Shown here: piece by piece, positions 35,305 through 44,615 of the stretch | Layout: every line of letters starts with the position of its first letter | Position numbering within the stretch: position 1 is the first letter of the stretch | Source of the DNA: Paraburkholderia susongensis | GTDB taxonomy: Bacteria > Pseudomonadota > Gammaproteobacteria > Burkholderiales > Burkholderiaceae | Length of the DNA: 64,000 nt | Direction: 5' to 3' | NCBI RefSeq assembly: GCF_900177725.1 | Contig: NZ_FXAT01000018.1 | Location: forward strand, 78,361-142,360 | Translations under genes and position numbers: made by a program | The notes under the pieces: generated by a model | Told to the model about the DNA's origin: nothing | Seen by the model: only the letters and a program-made list of their open reading frames with translations | The model's database searches: none

Positions 35305-36180
35305 ATGACCTCCTCGATCAAAGCCGTCCTCAAACCACATCTGCGCGACGTCGGCAGCCTGACCGTGCGGCGTGTGCTGCCGGCCATGGCGGCGCGCCTG
35401 ATCGGCCCGTTCATTTTCTTCGATCACATGGGCCCGGCCACCCTCGAACCCGGCGTCGGCCTCGACGTGCGTCCGCATCCGCATATCGGCCTCGCAACCG
35501 TCACCTATCTGTTCGAAGGCGCGATCATGCATCGCGACAGCCTGGGCTCCGAGCAGAAGATCGTCCCCGGCGACGTCAACTGGATGACGGCCGGGCGCGG
35601 CATCGTCCATTCGGAGCGCTCGCCCGCCGAGGACCGCGCGCACGGCCAGACGATGCACGGCATCCAGACCTGGGTCGCGCTGCCGCTCGCCGACGAAGAA
35701 ACCGAGCCGTCGTTCGCGCATCACGCGGCCGACACGCTGCCGGTCGTCGAGCGCAACGGCGTGACGCTGCGCGTGATCGCGGGCACGGCGTTCGGCGCGC
35801 TCTCGCCGGTCAGGACGTTCTCGGGCACGCTGTACGTGGCCGCCGACTTCACGCCGGGCAGCGCGTTCGCGCTCGAGCCGGAGCACGAGGAGCGCGGCGT
35901 GTATCTCGTGGAAGGCGATCTCGAGATCGACGGCACGCCGCTCGAAGCGGGCCAGATGGCGGTGCTCGCGCTCGACGAAACGGTCACGCTAGCGAGCACG
36001 CACGGCGCGCGCGTGATGCTGCTCGGCGGCGAGAAGCTCGACGGCGAGCGCTTCATCGAGTGGAATTTCGTCGCGAGTTCACGCGAGAAGATCGAAGCCG
36101 CGAAGCTTGCGTGGACGAATCAGGAAATGGGCCAGGTGCCCGGCGAAACCGAATGGATTCCGCTGCCGCAGCACAAGTGA
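35305..36180 (+). CDS. Pirin family protein
   Basis: A 291-residue bicupin. The N-terminal cupin has the metal-binding HPHIGLATVTYLFEG, and HRDSLGSEQ and GRGIVHSERSP supply the remaining His/Glu. The C-terminal cupin follows. Bacterial pirins include quercetin-2,3-dioxygenases and regulators; which applies is not decidable here. The ATG at 35305 was preferred to a TTG at 35266. Confidence 0.9.
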   Translation: MTSSIKAVLKPHLRDVGSLTVRRVLPAMAARLIGPFIFFDHMGPATLEPGVGLDVRPHPHIGLATVTYLFEGAIMHRDSLGSEQKIVPGDVNWMTAGRGIVHSERSPAEDRAHGQTMHGIQTWVALPLADEETEPSFAHHAADTLPVVERNGVTLRVIAGTAFGALSPVRTFSGTLYVAADFTPGSAFALEPEHEERGVYLVEGDLEIDGTPLEAGQMAVLALDETVTLASTHGARVMLLGGEKLDGERFIEWNFVASSREKIEAAKLAWTNQEMGQVPGETEWIPLPQHK

Positions 36181-36311
36181 ATGCGGTGGAGCCGCCGGCA
36201 AGACAGGCGCAGACCTAGCGCGCGCCACGGGCATCTGACGGCCCGCATTGAATTCACGCGATTCGGCCCAAGCTAGGCACGTACAAAACCGCTTTTATCG
36301 ACGAGGACGCA

Positions 36312-37160
36312 ATGGACACCACTCTGGCCACTTTCGAACAGGACGTCATCGCGGCGTCGACCCTGGCCCCCGTGCTGGTCGATTTCTGGGCGCCGTGGTG
36401 CGGCCCCTGCAAGAGTCTCGGCCCGATGCTGGAAAAGCTCGAAGTCGAAGCAGCCGGCAAATGGAAGCTCGTCAAGGTCAACGTGGACGAGAATCACGAA
36501 CTGGCCGCGCACTTCCAGGTGCGCAGCATTCCGCACGTGATCGCCTTCGCCGACGGCCAGCCGGTCGATCAGTTCGTCGGCGTGCTGCCGGAAGGACAAC
36601 TGCGCGAATTCATCGAGCGGCTCGTGCCGCAAGGCGCGCCGGCCGCGCGCGTCGAAGCGCAGACCGCGCTCGCCGAGGGCCGCCGCGAAGACGCATACGA
36701 TCTGCTGCAGGCGGCGCTCGCGTACGACCCCGGTTTCGACGACGCGCGCATGGACCGCATCGAGTTGCTGCTCGAAGACAACCGTATCGACGAAGCGCGC
36801 AACGAAGTCGATCTGCTGTCGCCGAAAACGACGCAGGGCATCGACGCGCGTTTCAACGCGATCAAGACGCGGCTCGACGCCGTGGATGCCGCCGCGGACC
36901 TGCCGCCCACCGATGCGCTCGAAGCACGCGTCGCCGCGAATCCCGACGATCTCGAAGCGCGCTTCGATCTGGCTAGCGCGCTTATCGCACGCCGCAAATA
37001 TGCGGGTGCACTCGAGCATCTGCTCGCGATCGTGCAGCGCGACCGCGCGTTCCGCGACGATATCGGCCGCAAGACGATGCTCTCGGTGTTCGATCTGGCC
37101 GCGCATCAGCCGGAGCTGGTGTCGCAATGGCGGCGTAAGCTGAGCGCGTCGTTGTACTGA
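36312..37160 (+). CDS. cnoX: Thioredoxin-TPR co-chaperone, CnoX/YbbN-like
   Basis: 282 residues. The thioredoxin domain (~1-110) has the redox motif APWCGPCKSL. TPR-like helices (~115-282: AEGRREDAYDLLQAALAYDP and similar) follow. YbbN/CnoX proteins hold oxidised or unfolded clients for the chaperonin. E. coli CnoX lacks the second cysteine (SxxC), whereas here CxxC is complete, so thioredoxin activity is possible. GAGGA precedes the ATG. Confidence 0.88.
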   Translation: MDTTLATFEQDVIAASTLAPVLVDFWAPWCGPCKSLGPMLEKLEVEAAGKWKLVKVNVDENHELAAHFQVRSIPHVIAFADGQPVDQFVGVLPEGQLREFIERLVPQGAPAARVEAQTALAEGRREDAYDLLQAALAYDPGFDDARMDRIELLLEDNRIDEARNEVDLLSPKTTQGIDARFNAIKTRLDAVDAAADLPPTDALEARVAANPDDLEARFDLASALIARRKYAGALEHLLAIVQRDRAFRDDIGRKTMLSVFDLAAHQPELVSQWRRKLSASLY

Positions 37161-37302
37161 GTTGCTGCGCCGGGTGGTCGTACCGGCCGTACTGAATCGT
37201 CGTATCGATCAGCGCTCGTTGCATGGCGCGGTTGCGGTGAATGCCGCAGCCGCGGCCAGCGTGCCTCGGCTTCGATGCGCCGCAAGCTCCGAAACGCCGC
37301 GC

Positions 37303-38172
37303 TCAAACAGCCGCCCGAGCCCTCGCCTGCTTCGCCAGCTCCCGCAACACATGCGCAGCCGCCGCAAAACCGAAGCTCGCGGTCACGCACACGCTCGAAC
37401 CAAACCCCGCGCAGTTCAGGCCGACCGGCCCCGTGTGACCCGGCGACGTGCTCACGTGCTCGGCTTCCTCGTCGATATCGCAGACGGCCGCTTCCGGATA
37501 GATGAGCGGCTCGTCCGAATACACCGCGCTCACCTTGAACTTCGCCTTCGGCCCACGCGGAAAGCCATGCTGTTTGCGTAACTGGCCGCGCACCTTCGAG
37601 AGCAACGGGTCCTGGATCGTCAGCGCGAGATCGTCGATGCGGATGCGCGTCGGGTCGAGCTGGCCGCCCGCGCCGCCGACCGTAATCAGCGCCTGCTTGC
37701 GCTCGACGCACCATGCGATCAGCGCAGTCTTCGTGCGCACGCTGTCGATTGCGTCGATCACGTAATCGAAGCCGCCGCCGAGCGTCGCCGCAAAATTGTC
37801 CGGCTCGACGAAGTCTTCGACGAGCCGCACATCGCAATACGGATTGATCGCCGCGATGCGCTCGGCCATCGCCTCGACCTTCGGTTTTCCGTAGTTGCCG
37901 TCGAGCGCGTGAATCTGCCGGTTCGTATTGCTTTCGGCAACGTTGTCGAGATCGATCAGCGTAAGCACACCGACCGCGCTGCGCGCCAGCGCCTCCGCGA
38001 CCCACGAGCCCACCCCGCCGATGCCGATCACCGCGACGTGCGCGCCTTCGAACGCGGCGAGCGCATCGGCGCCGTACAGACGCGCGATTCCGCCGAAGCG
38101 GCGCGCGCGGTCGGCGGTTTCATTCGCGTCGAGGCTGGTAGTAAGATCGGATTGCGCGGCGGTGCTGGACAT
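37303..38172 (-). CDS. tcdA: tRNA threonylcarbamoyladenosine dehydratase
   Basis: A 289-residue E1-like ATP-dependent enzyme that cyclises t6A to ct6A in tRNA. The nucleotide site VIGIGGVGSWVAEALARSA, DLDNVAESNTNRQ, DYVIDAIDSVRTK and the CysA-type YSDEPL/CAGFGSSVCVT region match TcdA/CsdL. The start at 38172 fits the family; a longer frame to 38289 has an atypical leader. No operon partners. Confidence 0.9.
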   Translation of the reverse strand: MSSTAAQSDLTTSLDANETADRARRFGGIARLYGADALAAFEGAHVAVIGIGGVGSWVAEALARSAVGVLTLIDLDNVAESNTNRQIHALDGNYGKPKVEAMAERIAAINPYCDVRLVEDFVEPDNFAATLGGGFDYVIDAIDSVRTKTALIAWCVERKQALITVGGAGGQLDPTRIRIDDLALTIQDPLLSKVRGQLRKQHGFPRGPKAKFKVSAVYSDEPLIYPEAAVCDIDEEAEHVSTSPGHTGPVGLNCAGFGSSVCVTASFGFAAAAHVLRELAKQARARAAV

Positions 38173-38487
38173 GATGGCAGGGCTCGAAAACACGGATGGA
38201 ACGGAAAGCGGCGGCGCTCCCGTGATGTGAGTGCAGGGCGCGCAGCCCGTATTTTGCCTGAAGGTCTCACCCGAACGTTTTGCCATCACGCTTCAATCCA
38301 GGTAAGCACACGAACGGCAGCGCGAGCCACGCCGGCTGAGCAAAAGTCGCGGGAAGCGGCGAAACACTGCAAGCTTGCGCTCGCGCAAGGTGTGGCGCAG
38401 ATGCGGCACGTCCGGGCTTGCCCGCTCGCGCGCAAAAAACCGGCTCCTTAGCTATACTTGTTTCAACTGTAGCGTTCGCATAAGAAC
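38173..38487. other. Intergenic region tcdA-pdxH
   Basis: 315 bases between divergent genes, no convincing coding region. A TATACT at 38453 could be the pdxH -10, without a well-spaced -35. Nothing else stands out. Confidence 0.5.
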
Positions 38488-39138
38488 ATGATCTCACTCG
38501 CCGAGCTTCGAAAAAATTATTCGCTGGGCTCTCTGGACGTTGCCGACGTCGACCACGATCCGTTCCGTCAATTCGACACGTGGTTCCGGCAGGCAATCGA
38601 CGCCCAACTGCCCGAACCGAATGCCATGACGCTTGCCACGGTCGACTCGCGCGGCAGGCCCTCGGCGCGCATCGTGCTCATCAAGGGCGTCGACGCGCGT
38701 GGCTTCGTGTTCTTCACCAATTACGAGAGCCGCAAGGGCCGCGAGTTGAGCGCGAACCCCTACGCGAGCCTGCTGTTCCACTGGATCGAACTCGAGCGCC
38801 AGGTGCGCATCGAGGGCCGCGTCGTCAAGACCGGCCCGGAAGAAAGCGACACGTATTTCGCGTCGCGTCCACTCGGCTCGCGCATCGGCGCGTGGGCCTC
38901 GAATCAGAGTCAGGTAATTGAAAGCCGCTCGCAGCTCGAAGTACGCGAACGCGAAATCAGCCTGCAATACGGCGACAATCCCCCGCGCCCGCCGCACTGG
39001 GGCGGTTATCGTCTGGTGCCCGACACGATCGAATTCTGGCAGGGGCGGCCGTCGCGGCTGCACGACCGTCTGCTCTATACACGCGCGGGCGAAAGCGCCG
39101 AGAGCGGCAACTGGCGGATCGCCCGCCTGTCGCCCTGA
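38488..39138 (+). CDS. pdxH: Pyridoxamine 5'-phosphate oxidase
   Basis: A 216-residue FMN enzyme forming PLP from PNP/PMP. FMN contacts are in FVFFTNYESRKGREL and the WASNQSQVIESR region. The C-terminal PPHWGGYRLVPDTIEFWQG and SRLHDR form the substrate site. Length is standard. The start at 38488 is the only reasonable one. Confidence 0.96.
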   Translation: MISLAELRKNYSLGSLDVADVDHDPFRQFDTWFRQAIDAQLPEPNAMTLATVDSRGRPSARIVLIKGVDARGFVFFTNYESRKGRELSANPYASLLFHWIELERQVRIEGRVVKTGPEESDTYFASRPLGSRIGAWASNQSQVIESRSQLEVREREISLQYGDNPPRPPHWGGYRLVPDTIEFWQGRPSRLHDRLLYTRAGESAESGNWRIARLSP

Positions 39139-39274
39139 TCCGATGAATCACGCCGGCGGCGCCGCCAACGTAGCGGCGCACCGGCCGGATTGCGTTGCGC
39201 GGCCTGGGAGTGCGCTGCGCCATGTCGCGATCCACAAAAGCTTTGCTTTAAATCAACGAACACGGAGAGATCAC

Positions 39275-40489
39275 ATGTTCTGGGAGAAAAAGCTGGCGCA
39301 GTGGGTTGAAGATGTCAAAACCAGAGCTAACCTGCCCGCACGTCTCGTGCTGTGGGACGGTCAGCAACACGACTTCGGGCAGTTCGCCGCGCCCCAGGTC
39401 ACGCTGCACGTGAAGAGCGCAACCGCGCTGCCCTATCTGCTCGAACCGAGCCTCGACAATCTCGGCGAGGCGTACGTGAAGGGCAAGATCGACATCGAGG
39501 GCAAGCTGTCGGACATCATCAATATCGGCTATGAACTCGCGCGCAGCACCGTGACCAGCGCGAGCAAGCTCGCGCGCGTGCGGCGCTATTTCAATCACTC
39601 GAAGTCGTCGGACAGGAAGGCGATCCAGTATCACTACGACGTCTCGAACGAGTTCTACAAGCTGTGGCTCGACGAGAACATGGTCTACTCGTGTGCGTAC
39701 TTCGAGACCGGCACCGAAGATCTCGCGACCGCGCAAATCAAGAAGATCGACCACATCCTCACGAAGATCCAGTTGCAGCCCGGGCAGCGTCTGCTCGACA
39801 TCGGCTGCGGCTGGGGTGCGCTCGTGCTGCGCGCGGCGCAGAAATTCGGCGCGAAGTGCGTGGGCGTGACGCTCTCGCAGAACCAGTTCGATCTCGCCAC
39901 CGCGCGCGTGAAGGCGGCCGGACTCGAAAACCAGATCGAGATTCGCCTGCAGGATTATCGCGACATCAAGGGGCAGTTCGATCGCATCACGAGTGTCGGC
40001 ATGTTCGAGCACGTCGGCCGCAAGAATCTGCCGGGCTATTTCGAGAAGATGCGCGATCTTCTGACCGACGACGGCATCGCGATGAACCACGGCATCACGT
40101 CGAGCGACGCGGACAGCGGCGAAACCGCGCTCGGCGGCGGCGAGTTCATCGACCGCTACGTGTTCCCGGACGGCGAGCTGCCGCATATCGGCCTCGCGCT
40201 CGAATCGATGCAGCGCGGCGGGCTCGAACCGGTTGACGTCGAAAGCCTGCGCCGTCACTATGCGCACACGCTCGACATCTGGGCGGAGAATTTCGAAGCG
40301 CATGCGGACGAAGCCCGCAAGCTCGTCGACGACGAGAAATTCCGCATCTGGCGCGTGTATCTCGCCGGCTGCGCGTATGCGTTCGAAAACGACGACGTGT
40401 CGATCTTCCAGGTGGTGTGCCGCAAAGCCGGCCATAGCGCGAAAAACCTGCCGTGGTCGCGCCGCTACATGTACGAAAAACCGCTGTGA
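39275..40489 (+). CDS. cfa: Cyclopropane-fatty-acyl-phospholipid synthase
   Basis: A 404-residue SAM-dependent enzyme that adds a methylene bridge to unsaturated acyl chains of membrane phospholipids. It has QYHYDVSNEFYKLWLD, the SAM-binding LDIGCGWGALVLRAAQ, SVGMFEHVGRKN and the active-site CAYAFENDD region. GGAGAG precedes the ATG at 39275; a longer in-frame extension to 38918 overlaps pdxH and is not real. Expression is usually growth-phase regulated in enterics; unknown here. Confidence 0.95.
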   Translation: MFWEKKLAQWVEDVKTRANLPARLVLWDGQQHDFGQFAAPQVTLHVKSATALPYLLEPSLDNLGEAYVKGKIDIEGKLSDIINIGYELARSTVTSASKLARVRRYFNHSKSSDRKAIQYHYDVSNEFYKLWLDENMVYSCAYFETGTEDLATAQIKKIDHILTKIQLQPGQRLLDIGCGWGALVLRAAQKFGAKCVGVTLSQNQFDLATARVKAAGLENQIEIRLQDYRDIKGQFDRITSVGMFEHVGRKNLPGYFEKMRDLLTDDGIAMNHGITSSDADSGETALGGGEFIDRYVFPDGELPHIGLALESMQRGGLEPVDVESLRRHYAHTLDIWAENFEAHADEARKLVDDEKFRIWRVYLAGCAYAFENDDVSIFQVVCRKAGHSAKNLPWSRRYMYEKPL

Positions 40490-40581
40490 CTCCGCCGTGA
40501 TCCTGTTGTGACCGGTCGGCGCCGCGGCGGCACGCATGAGCGCACGCCACGGCGCAATCCATAACAGCAGGCCGGACATTG

Positions 40582-41856
40582 ATGGACCAGAGCGGGACGA
40601 ACGAAGTCGAAGAGCCATTGCGCGGCAATGGCGGCAATCCGGACGAGGCGGCTAGCGAGGCCGCGCAGTTCGATCTGTTCGGGATGCCGGTGGATGGAGC
40701 GCAGCCCGAGCGCCGGCGCGAGCCGCGCGCGAAGACTGCCGCCACATCGTTGGGGGAAGACGACACGCCCGGCCCTGCCGCATCCACGCAAAACGCCCCG
40801 CCCACCTCCGCCGACACCCCGAAAAAACGCCGCGGCCGTGACGTCGTCGCCGCGCCGCCGTCGCCCGAAGTGCTCGCGCTCGCGGCCCAGCTACCGCAGC
40901 AGATCCACCTGGGCACGTCGACCTGGTCGTTTCCGGGCTGGAACGGCATCGTCTACGGCGACGACTACAGCAACAGCAAACTCTCGCGCGAAGGCCTCGG
41001 CGCATACGGCGCGCATCCGCTGCTGAAAACGGTCAGCATCGACCGGTCGTTCTACCAGGCGCTCACGGTCACCGAATACCTGCGCTATGCGCAGCAGGTG
41101 CCCGAGCACTTCCGCTTCATCGTCAAGGCGCCGATGACGATCACCGACGCCACCGTGCGCGCCGAACGCGGCGAGCCGGTTTCGCTGAACCCGTGCTTCC
41201 TGAACGCGCAGATGGCGATCGACGATTTCGTCACGCCCTGTCTCGAAGGACTCGGCGCGAAAGCCGGCGCGCTCGTGTTCCAGTTCTCGCCGCTGCCTGA
41301 CGCGATGCTCGCGCAGCCGGCGGCGTTCATCGAGCGCCTCGGCGAATTTCTAAACGCGCTGCCGAAGCTGCCCGCTGGCAGTTGCTACGCGGTCGAAATT
41401 CGCGACGCGAGTCTGCTCACGCCGCGCTTCATCCGCATGCTGAAGGCGGCGGGTGTGCGTTACTGCGTGGGAATTCACGCGCGCATGCCGGACCCGCTGC
41501 GCCAGGCCGCGGCGCTCGCGCTGCTCGACGGCGAGCCGGCCGGCCCGCTGATCGTGCGCTGGAGCTTGCACGGCGGCTTCAAATACGAGCAGGCGAAGGC
41601 GAAGTACGAGCCGTTCAACCGGCTCGTCGACGAAGACCCGGCGACTCGCGCCTCGCTTGCCGAACTGGCCGCGCGCTATGCGCTCGCCGGCCAGCCGGTC
41701 GTGATCGCGGTCAACAACAAGGCGGAAGGGTCGGCGCCGCTCAGTTGCGTGAAACTGGCCGGGGAGATTGCCGAGGCCTGCGCGCGTCTCGCTCAGGGAC
41801 GCGAGGCGGACGGCGGCGACGCGCCGTCGGAGTGCCCCGCCGTCAACCCGCCTTGA
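40582..41856 (+). CDS. DUF72 (YecE) family protein
   Basis: 424 residues. The DUF72 TIM-barrel-like domain occupies ~110-405 (IHLGTSTWSFPGWNGIVYG, SIDRSFYQALT, FRFIVKAPMTIT, YAVEIRDASLL). The preceding ~100 residues are polar and low-complexity (Pro/Ala/Arg-rich), longer than in E. coli YecE. Function unknown. The last 14 bases overlap the convergent msrA. Confidence 0.85.
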   Translation: MDQSGTNEVEEPLRGNGGNPDEAASEAAQFDLFGMPVDGAQPERRREPRAKTAATSLGEDDTPGPAASTQNAPPTSADTPKKRRGRDVVAAPPSPEVLALAAQLPQQIHLGTSTWSFPGWNGIVYGDDYSNSKLSREGLGAYGAHPLLKTVSIDRSFYQALTVTEYLRYAQQVPEHFRFIVKAPMTITDATVRAERGEPVSLNPCFLNAQMAIDDFVTPCLEGLGAKAGALVFQFSPLPDAMLAQPAAFIERLGEFLNALPKLPAGSCYAVEIRDASLLTPRFIRMLKAAGVRYCVGIHARMPDPLRQAAALALLDGEPAGPLIVRWSLHGGFKYEQAKAKYEPFNRLVDEDPATRASLAELAARYALAGQPVVIAVNNKAEGSAPLSCVKLAGEIAEACARLAQGREADGGDAPSECPAVNPP

Positions 41857-42382
41857 TCCGATGCGCGAACTTCTGCCGGAATTTCGCAACCTTCGGCGCA
41901 ACCACGAACGAGCAATACCCTTGATTCGGGTGCTGCGCAAAATAGTTCTGGTGATACGCCTCGGCGGGCCAGTAGTTGCCGCCGAGCGGCAGCACCTCGG
42001 TGACGATCTTGCCGTCATAGATCCGCTGTTCGCCGATCTCGTGAATCGCCTGTAGCGCGGTCTCACGCTGCGCATCGGACTGCGTGAAGATCACCGAGCG
42101 ATACTGCGTGCCGACGTCGTTGCCCTGCCGGTTCAGCTGCGTCGGGTCGTGGATCGCGAAGAAGATGTCGAGAATCTCGCGATCGCTGATCTTCGCCGGA
42201 TCGAAGTCGACCTTCACTACTTCAGCGTGACCGGTCTCGCCGTCGCACACCTGCTCATAGGTCGGATGGCGCGTGCGACCGCCCGCATACCCCGACTCCA
42301 CCGCGTTGACACCGTCGACGCCCAGATACACCGCTTCGAGGCACCAGAAACAACCCCCGCCAAGCACAATTGTTTCTGTCAT
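41843..42382 (-). CDS. msrA: Peptide-methionine (S)-S-oxide reductase
   Basis: 179 residues. The active-site GGGCFWCLEA is at ~8-17, followed by GYAGGRTRHPTYEQVCDG and YWPAEAYHQNYF. It repairs oxidised methionine using thioredoxin. A strong TTAGGAGGT precedes the ATG. It converges with the DUF72 gene. Confidence 0.96.
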   Translation of the reverse strand: MTETIVLGGGCFWCLEAVYLGVDGVNAVESGYAGGRTRHPTYEQVCDGETGHAEVVKVDFDPAKISDREILDIFFAIHDPTQLNRQGNDVGTQYRSVIFTQSDAQRETALQAIHEIGEQRIYDGKIVTEVLPLGGNYWPAEAYHQNYFAQHPNQGYCSFVVAPKVAKFRQKFAHRIKAG

Positions 42383-42508
42383 TTTTACCTCCTAAGTGAT
42401 TGCTTTCAAACAGATCGCCGATTGATCCGCACCGAAACAACCACCACTCAAAGTTGGTCGATCACCGTAAAATCTGCCAATGGAACAAGTAAATTTTAGA
42501 GGTTCCAG

Positions 42509-42616
42509 ATGACCAGCACCACCCCAAAGGTGTCCAGGAAATCATTGGGAGACGAAGGAGCAGCATACATCGAGAACTTTTGGGCACGGCAATCCAGACA
42601 CTCAAAAGCACGGTAA
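42509..42616 (+). CDS. Possible 35-residue leader or mini-protein before the GNAT gene
   Basis: An ATG preceded by AGAGG at the right distance opens a 35-codon frame (MTSTTPKVSRKSLGDEGAAY to ...RQSRHSKAR). Its TAA is immediately followed by the ATG of the acetyltransferase (TAAATG), implying translational coupling. It is basic, with one aromatic cluster (IENFWARQ). No family recognised. It could be a leader peptide, an antitoxin-like partner or chance. Confidence 0.35.
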   Translation: MTSTTPKVSRKSLGDEGAAYIENFWARQSRHSKAR

Positions 42617-43132
42617 ATGAGCGACAAGATTAATATTCGTCAAGAAAACAGCTCCGACATCGACTCGATTCGATCCGTCACCGAAGCCGCATTTAGAAAT
42701 GCAGCGCATTCGAGCCATACGGAGCACTGGATCGTTGATGCCTTGCGAAAAAGCCATCAATTGACCCTTTCCCTTGTGGCCGAGCTTCAGGGGAATGTCG
42801 TCGGTCATGTCGCCGTGTCCCCTGTGAGCATTTCAACTGGCGCGGACCAGTGGTACGGCCTTGGTCCGATTTCGGTTCTTCCCGAGCATCAAGGCAATCG
42901 CATTGGTTCAGAGCTAACGAGAAAAGCACTCTCCGAACTCAAGGCAATGAATGCTCGAGGGTGTGTGGTGCTGGGAGATCCCGAGTACTACGGCCGGTTT
43001 GGATTCAAGGTTCACGACGGGCTTCTTTACCCAGGCGTGCCGCCCGAATACTTCCAGGCACTTTCGTTTAATGGGAACACTCCTGTCGGCGCGGTTTCCT
43101 ATCACGACTCATTCAACGCAACTGGCAACTGA
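42617..43132 (+). CDS. GNAT family N-acetyltransferase
   Basis: A 171-residue acetyltransferase of the YhbS-like group: NIRQENSSDIDSIRSVTEAA at the start, the acetyl-CoA loop LPEHQGNRIGSELTRKAL at ~97-114, and GDPEYYGRFGFKVHDGLLYP. Substrate unknown. Base composition is clearly lower in GC than the flanking genes, and codons differ (more A/T-ending), suggesting recent acquisition. It starts right after the stop of a 35-codon ORF. Confidence 0.85.
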   Translation: MSDKINIRQENSSDIDSIRSVTEAAFRNAAHSSHTEHWIVDALRKSHQLTLSLVAELQGNVVGHVAVSPVSISTGADQWYGLGPISVLPEHQGNRIGSELTRKALSELKAMNARGCVVLGDPEYYGRFGFKVHDGLLYPGVPPEYFQALSFNGNTPVGAVSYHDSFNATGN

Positions 43133-43185
43133 ATAACAACGGCATCTGAACCAGTCGACCGATAGAACAACCAGAACGGACGGCA

Positions 43186-43329
43186 CTTGCCGGATGGCAT
43201 GCCGGCCGCACCACCTTCGAAGCCGCCTGCGCGGCGAGCGGCATCGCGAATGTGCATCCGGAGCGCTTTGCCGTCGATCCCGCGCTCACGCACGCATCGC
43301 CGTGCGGCGCGCTCAGCGATTGCAGTTAA
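43186..43329 (+). pseudogene. Probable 3' remnant of a broken host-type gene
   Basis: Immediately after the low-GC acetyltransferase islet the composition returns to host style. A frame without a start reads AGWHAGRTTFEAACAASG and, near its end, HASPCGALSDCS before a TAA. The codon pattern (GC-rich third positions) looks like true coding sequence, so I read it as the tail of a gene truncated by the islet. The family is not recognised. The remaining bases to 43442 are the flavin reductase upstream region. Confidence 0.35.
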
Positions 43330-43442
43330 AATTGGCGGAAATCGACGATTTTCACTATGACTTTCGAATCATTCGCTTCCAGCCGCGCGTGCCCGCACTT
43401 CAGCCCGGCTTCCACACGGCGCGTATCGGGGGCTCTGCCCCA

Positions 43443-43952
43443 ATGAAGCGCGCAAGCCCGCCCAACTTCGACCAGGCCGGATTCAAACAGGCGCTCAGCC
43501 AGTTTGCGACCGGCGTCACCGTCATCACGACGCGCGCCGCGTCGGGCCAGTTGATCGGCATTACAGCCAGTTCGTTCAATTCGGTTTCGCTCGATCCGCC
43601 GCTCGTGCTGTGGAGTCTCGCGACACGCTCGGCGTCGATGCCGGTGTTTCGCGTCAATAGTCACTACGTGGTCAACGTGCTGGCCGCCTCGCAGCTCGAT
43701 CTATGCAAGCGCTTCGCGACCGTGAAGGGCGACCGCTTCGAAGGCGTGTCGCATGCGGCGGGTGACAGCGGCATGCCGGTGCTCGACGGCGCGCTCGCGT
43801 GGTTCGAATGCCATAACCGCAGCCGCTACGAGGAAGGCGACCACGTGATTTTCGTCGGCGAGGTGGAGCGCTGCGGCGTGCACGACAACGCCGCCGATAT
43901 CGCGCCGCTCGTGTTCCAGAGCGGCCAGTTTCACGGGCTCAAGCTGCTTTGA
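43443..43952 (+). CDS. Flavin reductase family protein
   Basis: A 169-residue FMN-binding split-barrel protein (FKQALSQFATGVTVITTRA, GITASSFNSVSLDPPLVLW, FVGEVERC). Such proteins reduce flavin for two-component monooxygenases or act as small oxidoreductases. It lies next to the kynurenine regulator but on the opposite strand, and no monooxygenase partner is nearby. Start at the ATG 43443. Confidence 0.88.
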   Translation: MKRASPPNFDQAGFKQALSQFATGVTVITTRAASGQLIGITASSFNSVSLDPPLVLWSLATRSASMPVFRVNSHYVVNVLAASQLDLCKRFATVKGDRFEGVSHAAGDSGMPVLDGALAWFECHNRSRYEEGDHVIFVGEVERCGVHDNAADIAPLVFQSGQFHGLKLL

Positions 43953-43970
43953 GTCAGCACACCGCCGCCC

Positions 43971-44486
43971 TCAGCGCTCGGTATGCGCGGCGCCGTGCCC
44001 GCCGCTCTTCTTCACGAGCGAGACCGGCACGCCCGAATCTTCCTTGAGCGTCTCCAGCACGATGTTCGAGCGGATGTCCATCACGCCCGGCGCCTTGTAC
44101 AGACGCTGCAGCACGAAATCCGAATAGTGTTTGAGGTTGTGCGCGAGAACCCGCAGCAGGTAATGGGTCTCGCCGGTCACCACGAACGCGCCGACCACTT
44201 CCGGCCAGTCGCGCACGGCCTCGGCGAAACGCTCGTGCCAGTTTTCCTGGTCGTTGCGCATCGACACCTGCACGAACGCTTCCAGTTCGAAACCCAGTAC
44301 TTCGCGGTTCAGACACGCGCGGTAGTGTTCGATGACGCCCTGCTCCTCGAGCAGACGCAGGCGTCGTAGACAGGCCGACGGCGAGAGCGAAATGCGCTCC
44401 GCGAGGTCGAGATTGCTGATCCGTCCTTCCTGCTGAAGCACCGTCAAGATACGGCAATCGGTGGCGTCGAGCGAGATCGCGTTCAT
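43971..44486 (-). CDS. kynR: Lrp/AsnC-family regulator, probably KynR
   Basis: 171 residues. The N-terminal helix-turn-helix has GRISNLDLAERISLSPSACLRR. The C-terminal RAM ligand-binding domain has AFVVTGETHYLLRV and APGVMDIRSNIVLE. It is divergent from kynBUA, as KynR is in Pseudomonas, where kynurenine is the inducer. A CACATTTTGTG palindrome in the shared promoter is a candidate site. The tail (KKSGGHGAAHTER) is non-conserved. Confidence 0.85.
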   Translation of the reverse strand: MNAISLDATDCRILTVLQQEGRISNLDLAERISLSPSACLRRLRLLEEQGVIEHYRACLNREVLGFELEAFVQVSMRNDQENWHERFAEAVRDWPEVVGAFVVTGETHYLLRVLAHNLKHYSDFVLQRLYKAPGVMDIRSNIVLETLKEDSGVPVSLVKKSGGHGAAHTER

Positions 44487-44558
44487 ATTCGGTCTCCCTT
44501 TCCCGTTTAAATCAAATTATGTTCCAAGACACGGCGAAGAAGGAGATTTTTTCGCAAT

Positions 44559-44569
44559 CACATTTTGTG
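44559..44569. promoter_or_regulatory. Candidate KynR operator
   Basis: The perfect palindrome CACA-TTT-TGTG sits in the 129-base gap between kynR and kynB, about 47 bases before the kynB start. It is the only clear dyad in this gap. Assignment is by position only. Confidence 0.4.
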
Positions 44570-44615
44570 GCTTGACCACTATCATTTGGAGATAGTCACC
44601 CTGCGCGAAACCGTC

